The notes under the pieces are model-generated. The model searched no databases. It saw nothing but the letters and a program-made list of their open reading frames with translations, and was not told the origin of the DNA. Shown piece after piece: positions 59,553 to 64,000 of a stretch of 64,000 bases of DNA; the stretch's first letter is position 1; every line of letters starts with the position of its first letter. The stretch spans positions 195,459,304 to 195,523,303 of the forward strand of contig OZ005648.1 in the NCBI GenBank assembly GCA_963930645.1. Reading direction: 5' to 3'. The position numbers were made by a program, and so were the translations under genes. This DNA comes from Salticus scenicus. Lineage: Eukaryota > Arthropoda > Arachnida > Araneae > Salticidae.

Positions 59553-60968
59553 TAAATAGGGACTTATCAAGAAGATTCCGAAGAAGACTTGAGCTATAGT
59601 ATAAGAATCGCAATAAAACTCCAGGAACATTGAACTTTAGGCCGTGAGGAAATAAGAATCAAAAATTTTGCAGCAATCATCTTTATTTAATCAGCATGAA
59701 AATCAAGAAAGTCTATAATAAAAAGTACTATTTCCAAATATCTATTATAAAGTTTAACAGACATACAGAGGGTTAGATGAGAGAGAGAGAGGGCTTCGCG
59801 ATTACGTGTTGTTACGTCAAGATTTAAGAGCGAATTCTTGAAGTTGATTCTATTGCAACTCAGATCAGACTGTTGAATTACGCCAAGAGTTTTGAAAAAG
59901 TGCCAAATTTATAGCCAAAGATATTCCTTTGTTTGTAGAATAATGTAATGTAAATATTTTGAACTTAGCACGACCGTTAAAAAACTAACGCCAATCCTCA
60001 ATGCCAAACTTTATCGCCAGAAGGCCGTTATTTAAGGGAGACACTCAGACTAGGATTTATTGCACATCCCGTGATAAAAAAAATATAAATTACTCTTTAA
60101 TGATATTAGAACGGAAATGTATTGCTTAATTTAGCTTCGAATAAATAAACATACGCAATTTAAAAGAATGAAAATGTAATTATGTATCCAACGGCTTATG
60201 ACTGGAAATAATATTATTTTATATTTTATTTATTAAATGATTTAGAAGAGCTTATAAATGTCATTTAAAAGGAAAGTATTATTAGAATTAAGATATTTAT
60301 TATAGACAAAAGCGAATAAATAAAAGTAATTTAGAATTTCGTTATCTATTTTTATTAGCTATTTAATTTATTGAAAATATAATAATTATTTATTGCCTTT
60401 ATTTAAAGCTGTAATTAAAATTAATATATGTGAAGGAACGACTTCACATATTTCTCCCCATCGACGAGGGAAAAAAAATCGTCAAAATGGACGAAAATTA
60501 TAAAAATAAAACGCTCTCTCTCACCTTCACAACAGCATAATACAATTCCAAAAAAAATCTGCATCCAATTGTGAGAAATGTAAAGTAACTTTTTGCTAAA
60601 CGATAAAAAAAAGTTGTGGCATATAACAATAAATTTGAAAAAAATTCACCTATATGGAACAACATACAAGACACAACTAAACATTGTTATGATAAAGTTG
60701 AAGCATCTGAAACAAATTACATAATCAATAAAGTATCTAACTATGACATATAAACTGTGTAAAATATTAAAAATAATTATTCACTACAGTGTATTTATGA
60801 TTGATACAAAGGAAAAGGAAACCAGTAACAAGAAATATGAAAAACAAATAATTTTTGTATTTTGTTAATTTTCAAAAAAATTTAATATTGCATTAATATG
60901 AATAAAAAAAATCAAATATTTTCGATTAAAAAGACCATTATCGTACACGTGAAAAATTAAATTCTAAC
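59553..60968. other. Interval upstream of the copia element
   Basis: Moderately A/T-rich, with a short (GA)n near 59778-59792. No gene recognised. Confidence 0.55.
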
Positions 60969-61292
60969 TGTTGGAGTAGCGAACGATTCATTTTAATAAA
61001 TAAAACAGATGCGCCTTTAATTGCGCATGCGCGTGAAAGAGAGCTCTCCAACTGCTCCCAGCGAAGCACGCCAGAGTTAAAAAAGGAATGTAGCTGTGTG
61101 CAACGGCCTTGGTGGCCATTATTACCCGTGTGGTTAAATAACTAAAACTACAAAGATAATCTGCATTTAAATATGTTTAATTCTACTTATTTTGAATGTG
61201 TGTAATGTAAATCGTCTTGTTTATCGTCTACAATAAATGTCAGCTATATATAGATTCAAGAATTTCGTTTTAATGGAACTCATATTACAACA
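60969..61292 (+). repeat. 5' LTR of the copia element (about 324 bp)
   Basis: It starts TGTTGGAGTAGCG and ends TTACAACA, that is, with the TG...CA ends and the short inverted TGTT/AACA expected of an LTR. The primer binding site starts two bases after its end. A GCGCATGCGCG stretch lies near 61024, AATAAA at 61232-61237 and a CTATATATAG word just after. The boundary cannot be confirmed without the 3' LTR. Confidence 0.75.
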
Positions 61293-61294
61293 AA

Positions 61295-61306
61295 TGGTAG
61301 CAGAGC
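61295..61306 (+). other. Primer binding site, initiator tRNA-Met type
   Basis: TGGTAGCAGAGC, two bases after the LTR, matches the site used by many Ty1/copia elements, which is complementary to initiator tRNA-Met. Confidence 0.8.
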
Positions 61307-61366
61307 GTGGTTATCTAGGAAATTCTTGAAATCAAAATTCTGAAATAATTAGTCCAAAAGAAAAGA

Positions 61367-63229
61367 ATGGAAAGAATAAATATACCGGAGTTAAACGGTA
61401 ATAATTATTTCATATGGGCTATGAAAATAAAAGCAGCCCTATCAATTAAAAGACTCGATTCTGTTATTACAACGGTGAAACCAGAAGGACTGAGCGCAGC
61501 GGAATCTCAAGAATGGGATCTGAAAAACTCCGACGCAGTCGCCTATATGAAGCTTTCTCTATCCGACGAACACGCTCTTCAATTTTCAAATGAAGAAAAT
61601 GCCAAAATCTTATGGGAAAATATAAAAAACACTTTCACTGGGCAATTAGAGGATAGAAGAATAGACGCCGGAAATGAACTAAAAAATTTGCTGATGAAAC
61701 AGAATGAAACTGTAAATGACTATATAGCACGTTCAAAAGGACTAGCTGTAAAATGCCAATCGTTAGGATTGGAAATTTCTACAAGAGAGTTGGTCTATCA
61801 CACAGTCAGAGGACTATCGGGAAACTTTAGCAAAATCAGAGATGTGTTGAAAACACAAAGGGAAAAATCTATGGAGGAAGTTTTAGAAATCTTAAGAGAG
61901 GAAGAAGCAAACTTGAATCCGCATAATGAACAAAATAAACCCGAAGCGTTCTTCGTAAAGAAGGATAAGAACAAAAAACTGTGTTATATCTGTAGAAGGA
62001 GTAATCATCTTGCAAAGGACTGTTTTTATAAAAACAATTCACAAAGAACATTTAACACTTATGGTTATAAAGGACATAAAAATCGAAAAAACAATTCTCG
62101 TTTTGATAAGAAAGAAGAAAAGAATAATTCTGTTTTTAGTGCTTCTACTATTGATTTATTGTGTGATAATGTTTTCGTTTTAGATTCCGGGGCGACCGAC
62201 CATATGGTAAAAGATAAAATCTGGTTTGATAAATTAAAACCAGAAAGTAAAGAAATCTTCTTGGCAGGTAAGGATGCAAAAATTATGTGCCATGGCACCG
62301 GAAACGTCAAAGCAAAAACCGTAAGTAAAAATCCTGTTTATTTAACTATCAAAAACGTGTTATTTGTACCAGATCTTAGATATAATCTTTTGTCGGTAAC
62401 CTCATTAATGGATAAGGGATGCAGCATTAAATCTACTAAAAATTCTGTACTAATTTTGGATAGTAATAATAAGTTAGTTACTAAAGCATATAGAAATAAT
62501 AACAAACTTGAAATTAATTTAGAACCAATTACTAGTAAAGAATGTAATGTTGTGATGAATGATATTAATTATGAAACCTGGCATAGTAGGTTATGCCATT
62601 TAAATCCTAACTATATGCTTAAAATGAGTGATTATATAAATGTAGATATCATAAATGATTTTAATTGTGAAATTTGTGATATAAGTAAGGTAACTAGAAA
62701 AAATCATCCACCTGTTAATATAGAACAAAGTTCCGAAATTCTAGAATTGATTCATATAGATTTGTGTGGGCCAATTAATCCTGTGTCGTTAGGGGGTGCT
62801 AAATATTTTATGATTTTAGTGGATGATTATTCTGGCATGTACTTTACTTATTTTTTGAAAAATAAAAGTGAGGTATATGAAACATTCTGTAATTTTAAGA
62901 GTAAACATGAAAATTTAACTGGTAAAAGAATCAAAAGGCTCAGGTCAGATAACGGCCTGGAGTTTGTAAATGAAAAATTGGATAATTATCTAACTAATTC
63001 TGGTATTTCACATGAAAAAACGGTTCCTTATAATAGCGAATCGAATGGTAAAGCGGAACGTGGAAACAGAGTATTACTAGAAAGAACTAGGACTATATTA
63101 TACGAAAGTCAGTTACCATTATATTTTTGGGCAGAAGGTATAAACTTTAGTACACGAGTTTCTAATGTAACACCGCGTAAAGGAAAAAATAAAATACCCC
63201 TAGAAATTTGGACCGGTAAAAAAACCTAA
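61367..63229 (+). CDS. copia Gag-protease-integrase polyprotein (frameshifted at its end)
   Basis: The ATG at 61367 opens 620 codons. Residues 1 to about 190 form a copia-type Gag (NGNNYFIWAMKIKAAL near the start). A CCHC zinc knuckle, CYICRRSNHLAKDC, lies at 206-219 (C-x2-C-x4-H-x4-C). The aspartic protease active site is DSGA at 273-276. The integrase zinc-binding His and Cys include H411 and C434/C437. The catalytic triad is D465 (HIDLCGP), D528 (RSDNGLEF) and E564 (GKAERGNR), with 35 residues between the last two, as in D,D35E. The frame ends at TAA 63227-63229 because a seven-A run (63218-63224) has one A too many; the next part continues in another frame. Natural programmed frameshifting is less likely than a mutation or a base-calling error, since copia elements normally use one ORF here. 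Confidence 0.9.
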   Translation: MERINIPELNGNNYFIWAMKIKAALSIKRLDSVITTVKPEGLSAAESQEWDLKNSDAVAYMKLSLSDEHALQFSNEENAKILWENIKNTFTGQLEDRRIDAGNELKNLLMKQNETVNDYIARSKGLAVKCQSLGLEISTRELVYHTVRGLSGNFSKIRDVLKTQREKSMEEVLEILREEEANLNPHNEQNKPEAFFVKKDKNKKLCYICRRSNHLAKDCFYKNNSQRTFNTYGYKGHKNRKNNSRFDKKEEKNNSVFSASTIDLLCDNVFVLDSGATDHMVKDKIWFDKLKPESKEIFLAGKDAKIMCHGTGNVKAKTVSKNPVYLTIKNVLFVPDLRYNLLSVTSLMDKGCSIKSTKNSVLILDSNNKLVTKAYRNNNKLEINLEPITSKECNVVMNDINYETWHSRLCHLNPNYMLKMSDYINVDIINDFNCEICDISKVTRKNHPPVNIEQSSEILELIHIDLCGPINPVSLGGAKYFMILVDDYSGMYFTYFLKNKSEVYETFCNFKSKHENLTGKRIKRLRSDNGLEFVNEKLDNYLTNSGISHEKTVPYNSESNGKAERGNRVLLERTRTILYESQLPLYFWAEGINFSTRVSNVTPRKGKNKIPLEIWTGKKT

Positions 63230-64000
63230 ATTAAATTACTTAAGAAAATTTGGTTGTGTAGCATATTTTCATATCCCTAAAGTATTGAGAAATAAATTTG
63301 AAATTCCAGGGAAGAGAGGAATTTTTCTAGGGTATAGCCGTGAACGTAGGGCGTATAGAATTTATGATCTAGAAAGTAAAAAAGTAATTGAGGAAAGATC
63401 GGTCAAATTCAACGAATCATTAAAAGGCAGTTCATTTTTTGAGAAAAATAATAATGTCTGGGATATTCAATCATTCTATGATTCATCCCCAAATGAAACC
63501 GAAACTCAAACAACAGAAAACAAAATTCCGCATTTAGAACTCTTTCATGAGAAAAATGAAGAAAGTAGCATATCGAAATCCTCTACTTCTGGCGCGCCAG
63601 CAGAGGGGAGCGCCAAAGGGGGGAAGCAAATTGAGCAGAGTTGCAGAGTCGAAGCCGGAAGTAATTTGGAATTACGAAGAAGTGAAAGAATAAAAAATAA
63701 ACAAATAGTGAGTAATTTTACGGAAAGTGTCCCAAATAATTATTTAGAAGCGAAAAATGGTATTAATTGGCAAAATTGGGAAATAGCGATGCAAGATGAA
63801 ATGGATTCATTAAATAAACATAATGTTTGGGAGATCGTTGATAAGCCAAGTGACGCAAAATTAATAAAAAGCAAATGGGTTTATACTAAGAAACAAAATG
63901 ATTCAGGTGACATAATTTTTAAGGCGAGGTTATGTGCAGCGGGTTATAATCAAATTAAAAACGTCGATTATTCGGAATCTTTCTCACCTGTTCTGTGCAT
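63219..64000 (+). CDS. copia polyprotein, rest of integrase and start of RT (partial)
   Basis: The frame is open from the A-run to the window end with no stop. First comes the usual integrase tail (LRKFGCVAYFHIP, GIFLGYS, YRIYDLESKK), then a low-complexity linker with APAEGSAKGG (G+C-rich, 63590-63625), then the RT domain: NWEIAMQDEMDSL, NVWEIVDKP, SKWVYTKK and KARLCAAGYNQ. The last is usually KARLVARGFNQ or similar, so it has two unusual residues. The catalytic YxDD and RNase H lie outside the window. Confidence 0.9.

Larger units (their letters stand above)
60969..64000 (+). mobile_element. copia-type LTR retrotransposon, 5' part (cut by the window end)
   Basis: A 5' LTR, a primer binding site and a gag-protease-integrase-RT coding region follow in copia order (integrase before RT). 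The element continues past the window, so the 3' LTR and the 5-bp target duplication cannot be checked. Apart from one frameshift, the coding region is open throughout, which suggests a fairly recent insertion. Confidence 0.95.

Noticed and set aside
61869..62310. Minus-strand open frames within the copia element
   Set aside because: Antisense shadows of the gag-protease coding sequence.
63218..63224. Programmed frameshift in copia
   Set aside because: The shift falls within the integrase C-terminal region, where copia elements normally have one continuous frame; an extra A is simpler.

Overview
This window looks like A+T-rich, repeat-dominated nuclear DNA from an animal, most likely an arthropod and plausibly a spider or other arachnid. 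The reasons are the transposon mix (mariner, Tc1/Tc3-like, piggyBac-like, hAT-like, Helitron, copia), very many long A/T homopolymers and (AT)n tracts, and above all a Penelope-like element with its GIY-YIG endonuclease placed before the reverse transcriptase. That permuted 'Naiad' type is known from many invertebrates, including spiders. The organism is an inference. I see no prokaryotic gene, no rRNA, no intact tRNA gene, no CRISPR array and no complete host gene. The only possible host coding sequence is one short exon-like stretch at 41262-41352 (minus strand).

Layout. 0.8-1.1 kb: a small MITE. 1.4-3.8 kb: a non-autonomous Helitron with a classic hairpin-CTAG end, holding a ~120-bp minisatellite and a ~260-bp satellite. 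4.95-6.35 kb: a decayed Tc1/mariner-like transposase. 8.0-8.6 kb: a 303-bp tandem duplication. 9.28-9.96 kb: a piggyBac-like MITE. 10.3-10.9 kb: a ~195-bp degenerate tandem repeat. 12.8-13.1 kb: a Tc1-type MITE in the middle of a palindrome. 13.46-13.98 kb: a Tc3-like remnant. 14.65-17.1 kb: the permuted Penelope-like element. 18.6-19.7 kb: a hammerhead-like motif, a foldback and exon-like repeats. 20.36-21.70 kb: a second Helitron. 24.5-30.7 kb: several MITEs. 35.98-37.32 kb: a young mariner. 38.15-38.40 kb: a second copy of the first MITE. 39.54-40.55 kb: a broken Tc1-like transposase. 42.64-43.46 kb: a long-TIR deletion derivative. 45.1-46.4 and 57.4-58.6 kb: two copies of an unclassified ~1.2-kb repeat. 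47.85-49.7 kb: a diverged ~300-bp tandem array. 50.86-53.0 kb: one TIR element nested inside another. 54.14-55.84 kb: a hAT-like element with an 8-bp target duplication, carrying a SINE. 60.97 kb to the end: a 5'-complete copia LTR retrotransposon cut off by the window edge.

How the parts relate. The sequences are mostly independent insertions and do not form a pathway. The useful structure is nesting and order of events: a MITE inside a palindrome, a Tc3-like element inside a TA-flanked TIR element, a SINE inside a hAT-like element that split an older tandem array. Almost all coding copies carry stops, frameshifts or lost catalytic residues. The mariner (one premature TGA, identical 28-bp ends) and the copia (one extra A in an A-run) are the freshest. 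The stretches between elements are A/T-rich sequence with microsatellites in which I recognise no gene.
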